The notes beneath the pieces were generated by a model, which was given only the letters and a program-made list of their open reading frames with translations, did no database searches and had not been told where the DNA came from. From NCBI GenBank assembly GCA_025800435.1, contig JAOXRV010000667.1:1-13028 (forward strand): a DNA stretch of 13,028 nucleotides, in the 5' to 3' direction. The number at the start of each line of letters is the position of its first letter. Position 1 is the stretch's first letter. Made by a program: the position numbers and the translations under genes. The stretch is from Cellvibrionaceae bacterium (GTDB taxonomy: Bacteria; Pseudomonadota; Gammaproteobacteria; Pseudomonadales; Cellvibrionaceae). Of this stretch, positions 1 to 7,675 are shown piece after piece.

Positions 1-1107
1 GCCATGCTGCACTCGGCCGAGTTCCGCACCCCCACCGGGGTTAATGTGCACGGCTTTTTAACCGTGGACGGTAAAAAAATGTCCAAGTCCCGGGGCACCT
101 TTATCAATGCCGAGGCCTACCTTAATCATTTAGACCCGGAATATTTGCGCTATTACTTTGCCGCCAAACTCAGCGCCGGGGTCGACGATTTAGATTTAAA
201 CCTGGATGACTTTGTGCAACGGGTTAACTCCGACCTGGTCGGCAAGGTGGTCAATATTGCCAGCCGAACCGCCAAGTTTGTGCAAAAAGCCGGCGGCGAG
301 CTGGCGGCGGATATTGCCGAGCCAGCGCTGTGGCAGCGTTTTATCGACGCCGATGAAACCATCGCCGCACTCTACGAGGCCCGCGACTACGGCAAGGCCA
401 TGCGCGAGATTATGGCCCTGGCCGATGCCGCCAATGAATATATCGCCGCCAAGGCGCCCTGGTCTCTGGCCAAGCAAGAAGGCAAGGCCGATGAGGTACT
501 GGGTATTTGCAGCCTGGGTATCAATATGTTCCGCGCCCTGCTGCGCTACCTAAAACCGGTACTGCCCGCCACCGCCGCCAAGGCCGAGGCGTTTTTGGGC
601 GAGACCTTAAGCTGGGATGCGCCACTTAACTATCGCGCCGGCAGCATCAATAAATTTAAGCCGCTGATGATGCGAATCGAAGCCGATAAGGTCGCTGCCA
701 TGGTTGAAGACAGCAAAGTGGCCGCCGCCGCGGCCGTGGCCCCCAAAGCCGAAGGCCCCCTGGCCGATGAGCCACTGGCCGATGAAATTAACTTTGACGA
801 CTTTGCCAAGGTCGATCTGCGCATTGCCCTAATCGCCAAGGCCGAACATGTCGAAGGCGCCAATAAGCTACTAAAGCTAACCTTAGATATCGGCGGCGAG
901 ACTCGGCAGGTGTTCTCGGGTATCAAAAGCGCCTATCAGCCCGAAGATCTGCAGGGCAAGCTGACGGTGATGGTGGCCAATCTGGCCCCGCGCAAAATGA
1001 AGTTTGGCCTGTCCGAGGGCATGGTGCTGGCCGCCGGCCCCGGAGGTAAAGAAATCTATCTGCTCGAACCCCACAGCGGTGCCAAACCCGGCCAGCGGGT
1101 GATGTAA
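1..1107 (+). CDS. metG: Methionyl-tRNA synthetase, C-terminal part (5' truncated by window edge)
   Basis: This enzyme charges tRNA-Met with methionine in the cytoplasm. The frame is open from base 1 and the ATG at 4 is an internal Met, so the true start and the Rossmann/zinc region lie upstream; about 368 residues of an expected 670-680 are present. The class I signature KMSKS is at 76-90. The helical anticodon-binding domain follows (REIMALADAANEY, KAPWSLAKQEG). After an Ala-rich linker near 690-780 comes the appended OB-fold tRNA-binding domain of the Trbp111/EMAPII type from about nt 790 to the end (FDDFAKVDLR, VFSGIKSAY, MVANLAPRKMKFG). The whole fragment aligns from memory with E. coli MetG including the C-terminal dimerisation domain. 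The stop is TAA at 1105. It is separated from rsxA by 105 nt, so it is probably a separate transcription unit. Identity is firm. Confidence 0.97.
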   Translation, partial: AMLHSAEFRTPTGVNVHGFLTVDGKKMSKSRGTFINAEAYLNHLDPEYLRYYFAAKLSAGVDDLDLNLDDFVQRVNSDLVGKVVNIASRTAKFVQKAGGELAADIAEPALWQRFIDADETIAALYEARDYGKAMREIMALADAANEYIAAKAPWSLAKQEGKADEVLGICSLGINMFRALLRYLKPVLPATAAKAEAFLGETLSWDAPLNYRAGSINKFKPLMMRIEADKVAAMVEDSKVAAAAAVAPKAEGPLADEPLADEINFDDFAKVDLRIALIAKAEHVEGANKLLKLTLDIGGETRQVFSGIKSAYQPEDLQGKLTVMVANLAPRKMKFGLSEGMVLAAGPGGKEIYLLEPHSGAKPGQRVM

Positions 1108-1212
1108 TTGGGCATTAGCTGATGTAGATTAATGCAGTTATAACAAAATCATCTTAATATATAACTGTTAGCGATAAGGAAAGGGTCTCGACCCTGCCAA
1201 TGAGGAGTAACA
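1108..1212 (+). promoter_or_regulatory. metG-rsxA intergenic region with 8-bp inverted repeat and rsxA ribosome-binding site
   Basis: This gap must hold the rsx operon promoter unless metG reads through. An AT-rich stretch contains a perfect inverted repeat, CAGTTATA (1135-1142) and TATAACTG (1160-1167), with a 17-nt spacer. Each arm overlaps a TATAAC hexamer (1139-1144 and 1160-1165) that resembles a -10 box, but I see no good -35 partner. The repeat could be a regulator site or a weak hairpin; it lacks the GC stem and T-run of an intrinsic terminator. A GAGGAG Shine-Dalgarno sequence (1202-1207) sits 5 nt before the rsxA ATG and is the best ribosome-binding site in the operon. Confidence 0.45.
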
Positions 1213-1788
1213 ATGGCCGAGTTTGCCATTATCCTAGTCAGCACCATCTTGGTGAATAACTTCGTCCTGGTTCAGTTTCTGGGCCTGTGTCCGTTTATGG
1301 GGGTCTCCAATAAATTGGAGACCGCCATCGGCATGGGCGGCGCCACCACCTTTGTGCTGACCCTGGCCAGTGTCTGCAGCTATTTGGTCAACACCTATCT
1401 GCTCGCCCCCCTTGGGCTGGAATACCTGCGCACCATCGCCTTTATTTTGGTGATTGCGGTGGTGGTGCAGTTTGCCAAAATGTTTATCGAAAAAACCAGC
1501 CCCCTGCTGTACCGGGTGCTGGGTATTTTTTTGCCGCTCATTACCACCAACTGTGCGGTGCTGGGTGTGGCTTTGCAAAACACCAATAAAGGCCACGGCT
1601 TTTTCGAATCCACCGTTTACGGCTTTGGCGCGGCGCTGGGTTTTTCACTGGTATTGGTGTTGTTCTCGGCCCTGCGCGAGCGGCTGGCGGTGGCCGATGT
1701 ACCCGCGCCCTTCCAGGGCGCTGCCATCGCCATGATTACCGCCGGCTTGATGTCCTTGGCGTTTATGGGTTTTGGGGGGCTGGTCTAA
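1213..1788 (+). CDS. rsxA: Electron transport complex subunit RsxA (RnfA)
   Basis: Integral membrane subunit of the Rnf complex, 191 residues, the usual family length (E. coli RsxA is 193). It has six predicted membrane helices and belongs to the RnfA/RnfE/NqrD/NqrE family. Family signatures are visible: VNNFVLVQFLGLCPFMG near the N-terminus and PLITTNCAVLG in the middle. Cys26 and Cys114 sit in the two half-helix motifs that, in known Rnf and Na+-NQR structures, hold an FeS cluster between the paired subunits in the membrane. The partner here is RsxE, which has the matching cysteines. It is first in the operon, has a strong GAGGAG ribosome-binding site, and is followed by rsxB after 12 nt. 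Nothing is missing. Confidence 0.97.
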   Translation: MAEFAIILVSTILVNNFVLVQFLGLCPFMGVSNKLETAIGMGGATTFVLTLASVCSYLVNTYLLAPLGLEYLRTIAFILVIAVVVQFAKMFIEKTSPLLYRVLGIFLPLITTNCAVLGVALQNTNKGHGFFESTVYGFGAALGFSLVLVLFSALRERLAVADVPAPFQGAAIAMITAGLMSLAFMGFGGLV

Positions 1789-1800
1789 GACCGGGCAGCA

Positions 1801-2418
1801 ATGATGGATTTAGCCAACCTAAGCCCCCTACTTACGGCACTGCTAGTACTCGGCGGCCTGGCCCTGATATTTGGTGCCGTGCTCGGCTTTGCCGCGGTGC
1901 GCTATAAAATTGAAGGCAACCCCATCGTCGACCAGATTGATGCACTGTTGCCTCAAACCCAGTGCGGCCAGTGCGGCCACCCGGGCTGCCGCCCCTACGC
2001 CGAAGGCATTGCCAATGGCGAAGAGATCAATAAATGCCCCCCTGGTGGCCAAGAGACCATTAATGAACTGGCCAGCTTATTAGGGGTAGAGGCACCGGAG
2101 CTGGATGCCGAACACGGCAGCGAATCCGAGCTGCCCAAGGTGGCCTATATTCGCGAAGACGAGTGCATTGGCTGCACCAAGTGTATCCAGGCCTGCCCCA
2201 TGGACGCCATCCTCGGCGCCGCCAAACAAATGCACACGGTTATCGCCGATGAATGCACCGGCTGCGATCTGTGTGTCGAGCCCTGCCCTGTGGACTGTAT
2301 CGATATGATTGAGGTGCCGGTCACCCTCGGCAGCTGGAAGTGGAAGCTGCCCAGCGAGCCCAGCAAAGATCCCAATATCATTGCCACCGATGCCGACGCT
2401 GAGGGAGATGCCGCATGA
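1801..2418 (+). CDS. rsxB: Electron transport complex ferredoxin-like subunit RsxB (RnfB)
   Basis: Membrane-anchored iron-sulfur subunit, 205 residues, that passes electrons between the complex and soluble ferredoxin-like partners. Residues about 10-32 form one N-terminal membrane helix. A Cys-rich domain follows with C55, C58, C63 and C79 (CGQCGHPGC then KCPPGG), a typical [4Fe-4S] Fer4-like domain of RnfB. Two bacterial-ferredoxin [4Fe-4S] motifs come next: C122-C125-C128-C132P and C152-C155-C158-C162P. All twelve ligands are intact. The start is ATG 1801; ATG 1804 is directly adjacent and equally possible. The ribosome-binding site is poor, so translation may depend on coupling to rsxA 12 nt upstream. 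The stop overlaps the rsxC start by 4 nt (ATGA). Confidence 0.97.
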   Translation: MMDLANLSPLLTALLVLGGLALIFGAVLGFAAVRYKIEGNPIVDQIDALLPQTQCGQCGHPGCRPYAEGIANGEEINKCPPGGQETINELASLLGVEAPELDAEHGSESELPKVAYIREDECIGCTKCIQACPMDAILGAAKQMHTVIADECTGCDLCVEPCPVDCIDMIEVPVTLGSWKWKLPSEPSKDPNIIATDADAEGDAA

Positions 2419-5003
2419 GCCAGTTGATCTACCCACTGCGCGGCGGTGTGCATCCGCCCGAGAACAAACAGCAATCCCTGGGCGGACCTATTCGCCCGGC
2501 GATTATCCCTAAGACCTTGGTACTGCCCCTAGCCCAACATATTGGTGCCCCGGCCGAGCCCATTGTCGAGGTCGGCGAGCGAGTATTGGCAGGCCAATTA
2601 ATTGCCGAGCCAGCCGGCCCCTTTAGCGCCGGGGTACACGCCAGCAGCTCGGGCAAAGTGGTGGCAATAGAACCCCGCCCCATCGCCCACCCCTCGGGCA
2701 TGCCGGGCGAATGCATAGTGATTGAAACCGACGGCGAAGATCGCTGGCTAGCACTCGAAGGCTGTGAGCAACCCTTTGCCCTGGACAATGAAACCTTGCT
2801 GGCCAAGGTGCGCAAGGCGGGCATTGCCGGCATGGGCGGCGCGGGCTTTCCAGCGGCGGTCAAGCTCAAGCCGCCGGCCAACATGGCCATCGATACCTTA
2901 ATTATTAACGGCACCGAGTGTGAGCCCTATATCACCGCCGACGATGTGCTGATGCAAAACCGCGCCGACGCTATTATTCGCGGCGCCCTGTTGCTGGCCA
3001 AACTACTGGGCGGGCCCGAAAAAATTCTGATCGGGGTCGAAGACAATAAACCCCAGGCCATTGAAAAGCTGCAAGCGGCAAAGCGCCAATTACTGCCCGA
3101 GCAAAACCGTATTGAAGCGGTTCAGATTATCAGCTTTCCCACCAAATACCCCTCCGGTGGCGAAAAACAGCTGATCCAGATTTTAACCGGCCAAGAAGTA
3201 CCCAGTGGCGGCCTGCCCGCCCAAATCGGTATTGTGGTGCAGAATGTTGGCACCACCGTGGCCATCTGGGAGGCGGTCACCCAGGGTAAACCCCTGGTCG
3301 AGCGTATTACCACCGTGGTCGGCGAGAGCCTGGGCAAGCAGGGCAATGCCTATGTGCGCATTGGCACCCCGGCCGAAGATTTATTGGCCGAATTTGGTTT
3401 TAAGCATAAAGACTGCACGCGCTTAATTGCCGGCGGCCCGATGATGGGCTTTAGCCTGGACGATATGGCCGCACCGCTGGTCAAAACCAGCAACTGTTTA
3501 CTGGCCCCCAGCCACAGCGAAATGCCCGAGCCGGCCCCGGCCCAGGCCTGTATCCGTTGCGGCCAATGCGCCGAGGCCTGCCCCGCCGGGCTGCTGCCGC
3601 AACAGCTGTACTGGTATGCCCGAGCCAAAGAGCACGAACGCCTGCTGGCCCACAATTTAATGGACTGCATCGAGTGCGGTGCCTGCGCCTTTGTCTGCCC
3701 ATCGAGTATTCCCCTGGTGCAATACTATCGGGCCTCCAAAGGTGAAATTCGCCAGGCCGCCATCGATAAAGAAAAATCCGATCGCTCGCGCCTGCGCTTC
3801 GAAGCGCGTCAAGCCCGGCTGGAAAGAGCCGAGGCCGAAAAAGCCGCCAAGCGCGAGGCGCGCAAACAAGCCGCCGAGGCAGCCAAGGCCAAGGCCGCCG
3901 CCCAGGCACAAGCACAGCCTGCCGCCCAGGCACAAGCACAGCCTGCCGCTGAAAAAACCGCAGCCGCCGCCGACCCGGTGGCCGCCGCCATAGCCAGGGT
4001 ACAGGCCAAGCAGACCGACCCGGCCGAGCAGCTGGCCAAACTGGAGCGCGCCCGCAACAGCGCCCAGAGCCGGGTGGAGGCCACCCAGGCCAAACTGGAA
4101 GCCGCCACCGAAGAGCAAAAGCCCACCCTAGAGGCGCGCCTAAAACAAGCCCAACAGCGCTTGCAAGATGCCCAGCAAAAGCTGGACGAGTTTAACGCCC
4201 AGGCGCAGCCAGCCGCCGCCGACCCAGTGGCCGCCGCCATCGCCAAAGCCCAGGCCCGTATCAATATGAACCCGGCCGAGAAAATGGCCGCCAGTTTGGA
4301 ATCTCTGCAACAGCGTTTGGCCAAGGCCAAGGAAAAGCTCGCCGCCCAGAGCGATGCCGAGAAAGCCGAGGCCCTCAAGGCCGGGATAAGCAAGCTGGAA
4401 CAAAAAATTGCGGTGGTCGAGGCCGAAATTGCCGAGCACCAAGCCGCCGGCAATACCGCTAGCAGCGCCCCGGCCCCGGAAGTACAAGTTGCCGCCGGCG
4501 CGGCGATAGAAAAAGCCAAGGCCAAAGCCGCCGCCCAGGCCAGTATGAGCCCCGAGCAAAAACAGCTGGCCCAGCTGGAGTCGCTGCGCGGCCGCCTAGA
4601 AAAAGCCGAAGCGAGACTGGCCGTGGCCGAAGCCGAGGGCGATGATAATATCGATGCCTTTAGAACCGGCGCCGACAAACTGAAACAAAAGGTGGCGGCA
4701 CTGGAGGCCGAGCTTGGCCCGGCCGCCGAGCCTGCACCCTCAGCCGAAGCAAAACCAGCTGAAGAAAAACCAGTGGATGCGGCCGGTGCCGCGATCGAAA
4801 AAGCCAAGGCTAAAGCCGCCGCCCAGGCCAGCATGAGCCCAGCAGAGAAACAACAGGCCCAGCTTGAAGCCCTGCGTACGCGCTTAAGCAAAGCCGAGGC
4901 GCGACTGGCCAAAGCCGAGGCTGAAGGCGATGAGAACATCGAGGCCTTTAAGGCCGGGGTCGACAAACTGCAAGCCAAACTGGCAGATATGGAAAACGGA
5001 TAA
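2415..5003 (+). CDS. rsxC: Electron transport complex subunit RsxC (RnfC) with long repetitive C-terminal tail
   Basis: Peripheral cytoplasmic subunit that exchanges electrons with NAD(H). The first ~440 residues are the conserved core: an N-terminal barrel-sandwich domain, a NuoF-like glycine-rich nucleotide/FMN segment (G136-P146, GIAGMGGAGFP), GTECEPY (166-172), an SLBB region, then two [4Fe-4S] motifs, C379-C382-C385-C389P and C418-C421-C424-C428P. From about residue 440 to 862 the protein is an Ala/Lys/Glu/Gln-rich, probably helical coiled-coil tail. The tail has four degenerate repeat units starting near residues 520, 603, 694 and 790. The protein is 862 residues against about 740 in E. 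coli, and the extra length is all in the tail. A GAGGGAGA ribosome-binding site (2401-2408) precedes the ATG, which overlaps the rsxB stop. The core call is firm; the tail's role is unknown. Confidence 0.97.
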   Translation: MSQLIYPLRGGVHPPENKQQSLGGPIRPAIIPKTLVLPLAQHIGAPAEPIVEVGERVLAGQLIAEPAGPFSAGVHASSSGKVVAIEPRPIAHPSGMPGECIVIETDGEDRWLALEGCEQPFALDNETLLAKVRKAGIAGMGGAGFPAAVKLKPPANMAIDTLIINGTECEPYITADDVLMQNRADAIIRGALLLAKLLGGPEKILIGVEDNKPQAIEKLQAAKRQLLPEQNRIEAVQIISFPTKYPSGGEKQLIQILTGQEVPSGGLPAQIGIVVQNVGTTVAIWEAVTQGKPLVERITTVVGESLGKQGNAYVRIGTPAEDLLAEFGFKHKDCTRLIAGGPMMGFSLDDMAAPLVKTSNCLLAPSHSEMPEPAPAQACIRCGQCAEACPAGLLPQQLYWYARAKEHERLLAHNLMDCIECGACAFVCPSSIPLVQYYRASKGEIRQAAIDKEKSDRSRLRFEARQARLERAEAEKAAKREARKQAAEAAKAKAAAQAQAQPAAQAQAQPAAEKTAAAADPVAAAIARVQAKQTDPAEQLAKLERARNSAQSRVEATQAKLEAATEEQKPTLEARLKQAQQRLQDAQQKLDEFNAQAQPAAADPVAAAIAKAQARINMNPAEKMAASLESLQQRLAKAKEKLAAQSDAEKAEALKAGISKLEQKIAVVEAEIAEHQAAGNTASSAPAPEVQVAAGAAIEKAKAKAAAQASMSPEQKQLAQLESLRGRLEKAEARLAVAEAEGDDNIDAFRTGADKLKQKVAALEAELGPAAEPAPSAEAKPAEEKPVDAAGAAIEKAKAKAAAQASMSPAEKQQAQLEALRTRLSKAEARLAKAEAEGDENIEAFKAGVDKLQAKLADMENG
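3901..3948 (+). repeat. Perfect 24-bp tandem duplication inside rsxC
   Basis: Two identical, adjacent 24-bp copies (3901-3924 and 3925-3948), each coding for eight residues of an Ala/Gln/Pro pattern (AQAQAQPA). The period is a multiple of three, so copy-number change would keep the frame. It lies at the start of the low-complexity tail, just before the first larger repeat unit. The absence of any silent difference suggests a recent duplication. Confidence 0.9.
3972..5000 (+). repeat. Four degenerate ~83-96-residue repeats in the RsxC tail
   Basis: Units begin near residues 520, 603, 694 and 790 (nt 3972, 4221, 4494 and 4782). Each opens with an Ala-rich segment (DPVAAAIA in units 1-2, AGAAIEKAKAK in units 3-4), followed in units 2-4 by a MNP/MSP-AEK or MSPEQK turn, then a charged helix-forming stretch rich in KAEARLAKAEAEG. 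Units 3 and 4 are the closest pair, with a 288-nt period, and share most residues up to the C-terminus; unit 4 is shorter because the protein ends. Units 1 and 2 are more diverged. This fits stepwise expansion of a coiled-coil module. Confidence 0.8.
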
Positions 5004-6055
5004 TGTCTTTTTTACGCGCCAGCTCACCCCATGCCCACACCGCCAGCACCACCGCGGGTTTAATGCAGCTTGTGCTGCTGGCCACCCTGCCGGGGCTGGC
5101 CGCATTAACTTACTGCTTTGGCCCGGGCACGCTGATTAATATCGCCATTGCCGCCGCCGTGTGCCTGGCCAGTGAAGCCCTGATATTGTCGATTCGTCGC
5201 CGCCCAATCGGCTTTTACCTGGGCGATTACAGCGCCCTGGTGACCGCCGTATTGCTGGGCCTGGCGCTGCCCCCCTACTGCCCCTGGTGGGTGGTGGCGG
5301 TGGCCAGCGTTAGCGCCATCGCCCTGGCCAAACAGCTCTACGGCGGCATGGGTTTTAACCCCTTTAACCCGGCCATGGTCGGCTATGTGGTGGTGTTAAT
5401 TTCTTTCCCAGTGCCGATGACCCAGTGGCCGGCACCAATGGGTATGGTTGAGCAACTACCCAGTGTTAGCCAGGCCCTGGCCCAGGTATTTGGCGGCGGC
5501 GCCATCGATGCCTATACCGCCGCCACCCCACTGGATCTGCTTAAACAAAACGACAGCCTGTTGCTGAACCAGCTCTACCAAGAGCAGACTATTTTTAGCC
5601 AAGGCGCCATTGCCGGGGCCGGCTGGGAGTGGGTCAACCTGGGCTTTTTAATGGGCGGGCTATTTCTATTGGCCAGGCGTGTGTTTACTTGGCACGCACC
5701 GCTGGCCATGCTCGCCAGCTTGAGTTTACTGTCAATTGTATTCTACGACAGCGGCAGCTCCGCTTCCGCCGGCGGCCCACTGCTGCACTTGTTTAGCGGC
5801 GCCACCATGCTCGGCGCATTTTTTATTGTCACCGATCCAGTTAGCTCGGCAGTTTCCACCAAGGGCCGCTTAATTTACGGCGCCGCTATCGGCATGTTGG
5901 TATTTATTATTCGCGCCTGGGGTAACTACCCGGACGGGGTCGCCTTCGCAGTGCTGCTGTTGAATTTTGCCGCGCCCTTTATCGATTACTACACTACCCC
6001 GCGCAGCTACGGCCACGACAAACCCCGCCGTGCCACGGAGAAGCCCGAGCCATGA
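5003..6055 (+). CDS. rsxD: Electron transport complex subunit RsxD (RnfD)
   Basis: Integral membrane flavoprotein subunit, 350 residues, of the NqrB/RnfD family, with about nine or ten membrane helices. Conserved blocks are RASSPHAH at the N-terminus, LYGGMGFNPFNPAM (112-125), the flavin attachment region AATPLD with Thr175, GAGWEWVNL, SGATMLGAFFIVTDP and YPDGVAFAVLL near the C-terminus. Thr175 aligns with the threonine that carries covalently linked FMN in Vibrio and E. coli homologues; the attaching flavin transferase ApbE is not in this window. The ATG at 5003 overlaps the rsxC stop by one base (TAATG), so translation is probably coupled. The stop overlaps the rsxG start by 4 nt. Complete and normal for the family. 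Confidence 0.97.
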   Translation: MSFLRASSPHAHTASTTAGLMQLVLLATLPGLAALTYCFGPGTLINIAIAAAVCLASEALILSIRRRPIGFYLGDYSALVTAVLLGLALPPYCPWWVVAVASVSAIALAKQLYGGMGFNPFNPAMVGYVVVLISFPVPMTQWPAPMGMVEQLPSVSQALAQVFGGGAIDAYTAATPLDLLKQNDSLLLNQLYQEQTIFSQGAIAGAGWEWVNLGFLMGGLFLLARRVFTWHAPLAMLASLSLLSIVFYDSGSSASAGGPLLHLFSGATMLGAFFIVTDPVSSAVSTKGRLIYGAAIGMLVFIIRAWGNYPDGVAFAVLLLNFAAPFIDYYTTPRSYGHDKPRRATEKPEP

Positions 6056-6711
6056 ACCTGAGCCAATCGATCCGCAATAATGCCCTGTTGCTCGGCGCCT
6101 TTGCGCTGCTTACCGCCGGGGTGTTGGCCGGCACCTATTTGCTGACCAAAGACCGTATCGCCGCCGCCGAGCGCAAAGCCGCCCAGCGCGCACTGGTCGA
6201 GATTGTCAGCAGCCTGCCCCAGCAACAAGACAACGATATGCTGGCCGATACCCTCGCCATTGCCGAGGAACACTGGCCGGCGCTGGGCCTAAAAACCGAT
6301 ACCGAGCTGTATATTGCCCGCCACCAAGGCCAAGCCATTGCCTACCTAATTCCCGCCACCGCCACCGATGGCTACAGCGGCGATATAAAATTAATGATCG
6401 GCATTACCCCGGCTGGCCAACTCAGTGGCGTGCGCGTATTGACCCACAAAGAAACCCCAGGGCTCGGCGATAAAGTGGATTTAAACAAGAGCGACTGGGT
6501 ACTGAGTTTTAACGGCCGTCAACTAACCCCGGCCAACGACAGTAGCTGGGCGGTCAAAAAAGACGGCGGCGACTTCGACCAGTTTACCGGCGCCACCATT
6601 ACCCCCAGGGCGGTAGTGGCCCAGGTCAAGCGGGCCCTGCAGAGTTTTGCCCAAATGCAGTCCAAGGGCCAGCTGGCAGGCCCGCCATCACGAGAGCAAG
6701 AACATGAGTAA
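6052..6711 (+). CDS. rsxG: Electron transport complex subunit RsxG (RnfG)
   Basis: Covalent flavoprotein subunit, 219 residues, with one N-terminal membrane helix (about 10-30) and an FMN-binding domain on the outer face of the inner membrane. The flavin attachment motif is T179-G-A-T182 (DQFTGATITPRAVV); Thr182 is the expected phosphoester-linked residue, and TGAT is an accepted variant of the S/TGAT consensus. Other family blocks are DGYSGDIKLMIGI and VLTHKETPGLGDKV. The ATG at 6052 overlaps the rsxD stop by 4 nt; GGAG at 6037-6040 is 11 nt upstream, a long spacing. The 3' end overlaps rsxE by 8 nt. Confidence 0.97.
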   Translation: MNLSQSIRNNALLLGAFALLTAGVLAGTYLLTKDRIAAAERKAAQRALVEIVSSLPQQQDNDMLADTLAIAEEHWPALGLKTDTELYIARHQGQAIAYLIPATATDGYSGDIKLMIGITPAGQLSGVRVLTHKETPGLGDKVDLNKSDWVLSFNGRQLTPANDSSWAVKKDGGDFDQFTGATITPRAVVAQVKRALQSFAQMQSKGQLAGPPSREQEHE

Positions 6712-7426
6712 CAGCAGCGTCAACTACGCCGAGCTCGGCAAGAACGGTCTGTGGAACAATAACCCTGCGCTGGTACAGCTACTGGGCCTGTGCCCGCTAC
6801 TGGCAGTTACCGGCTCGGTGGTCAATGCGCTGGGCCTGGGCCTGGCCACCATGCTGGTGCTGCTGGGCTCCAACATCAGCGTGTCGCTGATTCGCAACGC
6901 GGTCAGCGATGCTGTGCGCCTGCCCGCCTTTGTGATGATTATCGCCTCCTTCACCACCGCCACCGAACTGCTGATGCAGGCCTTTACCTACGAGCTGTAT
7001 CAGATCCTCGGTATTTTTATCCCCCTGATTGTGACCAACTGCGCCATCTTGGGCCGGGCCGATGCCTTTGCCAGTAAAAATGGCGTGCTCGCCTCGGCGG
7101 TGGATGGCTTTATGATGGCCCTGGGTTTTATGTTGGTACTGCTGGTGTTGGGTGCCATGCGCGAGCTATTGGGCTGGGGCACCCTGTTTGCCGATATGGA
7201 GTTACTGCTCGGCCCCGCCGCCGCCAGTTGGGAGCTAAACCTGCTGGGCCAAGACTACCCGGGCCTGTTGGTGGCAGTGCTGCCGCCGGGTGCATTTATC
7301 GTCACCGGCTTTTTAATCGCCGCCAAAAACCGTATTGATAAAAGCCTGGACGAACGCGCCCAGGCCAAACGCGAACCGGTGGTGGCCGGTAGCCGCCGGG
7401 TGCGTACCACCGGCCATATCGGCTAA
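6704..7426 (+). CDS. rsxE: Electron transport complex subunit RsxE (RnfE)
   Basis: Integral membrane subunit, 240 residues, with six membrane helices; a paralogue of RsxA. Cys30 (LLGLCPLLAVT) and Cys113 (LIVTNCAILGRADAFA) match the RsxA cysteines and would complete the FeS site between the two subunits. I chose ATG 6704 (MSNSSVNYAEL) because it gives the family length (E. coli 231) and the aligned N-terminus; an in-frame ATG at 6647 would add 19 hydrophilic residues deep inside rsxG. The overlap with rsxG is 8 nt. The C-terminus has a short basic tail (NRIDKSLDERAQAKREP). It ends the operon: the nth gene often found next is absent, and no strong terminator hairpin follows. Confidence 0.96.
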   Translation: MSNSSVNYAELGKNGLWNNNPALVQLLGLCPLLAVTGSVVNALGLGLATMLVLLGSNISVSLIRNAVSDAVRLPAFVMIIASFTTATELLMQAFTYELYQILGIFIPLIVTNCAILGRADAFASKNGVLASAVDGFMMALGFMLVLLVLGAMRELLGWGTLFADMELLLGPAAASWELNLLGQDYPGLLVAVLPPGAFIVTGFLIAAKNRIDKSLDERAQAKREPVVAGSRRVRTTGHIG

Positions 7427-7675
7427 ACACCCCTTCATGTCTAGCTAAGGCACCTCTGAATAACGCGGTGACGCTCGGGGGCGCCAAGCCAAACCAGCCA
7501 ATAGCCGAACCAGTATCCGGCAACAATTGCAGCGTATATTCGATAACGCTTAACCCCCAGAACACACCGGTAATCAGCCAGCGCCGGTACATTGTCACAG
7601 TTTATGTATTTGGATTAGGCACACACACCCGAGGCAACTATCATTGTTAGCGACCCCAGCTAAGATTGCAGGACC
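7427..7675. other. rsxE to DUF4124 intergenic region
   Basis: This 249-nt gap holds the left copy of the 16-bp repeat at 7449. To its right is a segment that reads on the minus strand as a short hydrophobic peptide starting at ATG 7592 (MYRRWLITGVFWGLSVIEY...); see the findings. I see no intrinsic terminator for rsxE and no convincing -35/-10 pair for the downstream gene; TTGTCA at 7592-7597 has only a poor partner 17 nt on. AGGA (7670-7673) is very close to the ATG at 7676. Confidence 0.4.
7449..7480 (+). repeat. Left copy of the GGCACCTCTGAATAAC repeat
   Basis: The 16 bases at 7449-7464 are identical to 12932-12947 in the same orientation, and 10 of the next 14 also match. Similarity then fades, so this copy looks like a truncated or decayed element end. 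The four bases just before it are CTAA, and before the right copy CTAG; both fit the YTAR target known for IS5-type elements, but that could be chance. Confidence 0.6.

Noticed and set aside
4..6. ATG at position 4 as the metG start
   Set aside because: The frame is open upstream, and the KMSKS motif only ~25 residues later shows that the N-terminal half of the enzyme lies outside the window.
1183..1194. GGGT-CTCG-ACCC mini-hairpin before rsxA
   Set aside because: Only a 4-bp stem and no T-run; too weak to call a terminator or riboswitch.
3809..4978. A 389-codon open frame on the minus strand opposite the rsxC tail
   Set aside because: It is Ala/Ser-rich with no recognisable domain and is the mirror of the repetitive GCC/AAG-rich coding strand; the plus strand is clearly rsxC.
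6647..6703. In-frame upstream ATG for rsxE
   Set aside because: The added 19 residues are not family-like and lie within rsxG; ATG 6704 matches the RsxE N-terminus and length.
7468..7650. Plus-strand 60-codon frame in the rsxE-DUF4124 gap
   Set aside because: No ribosome-binding site, no family resemblance, and it overlaps the better minus-strand peptide; treated as chance.
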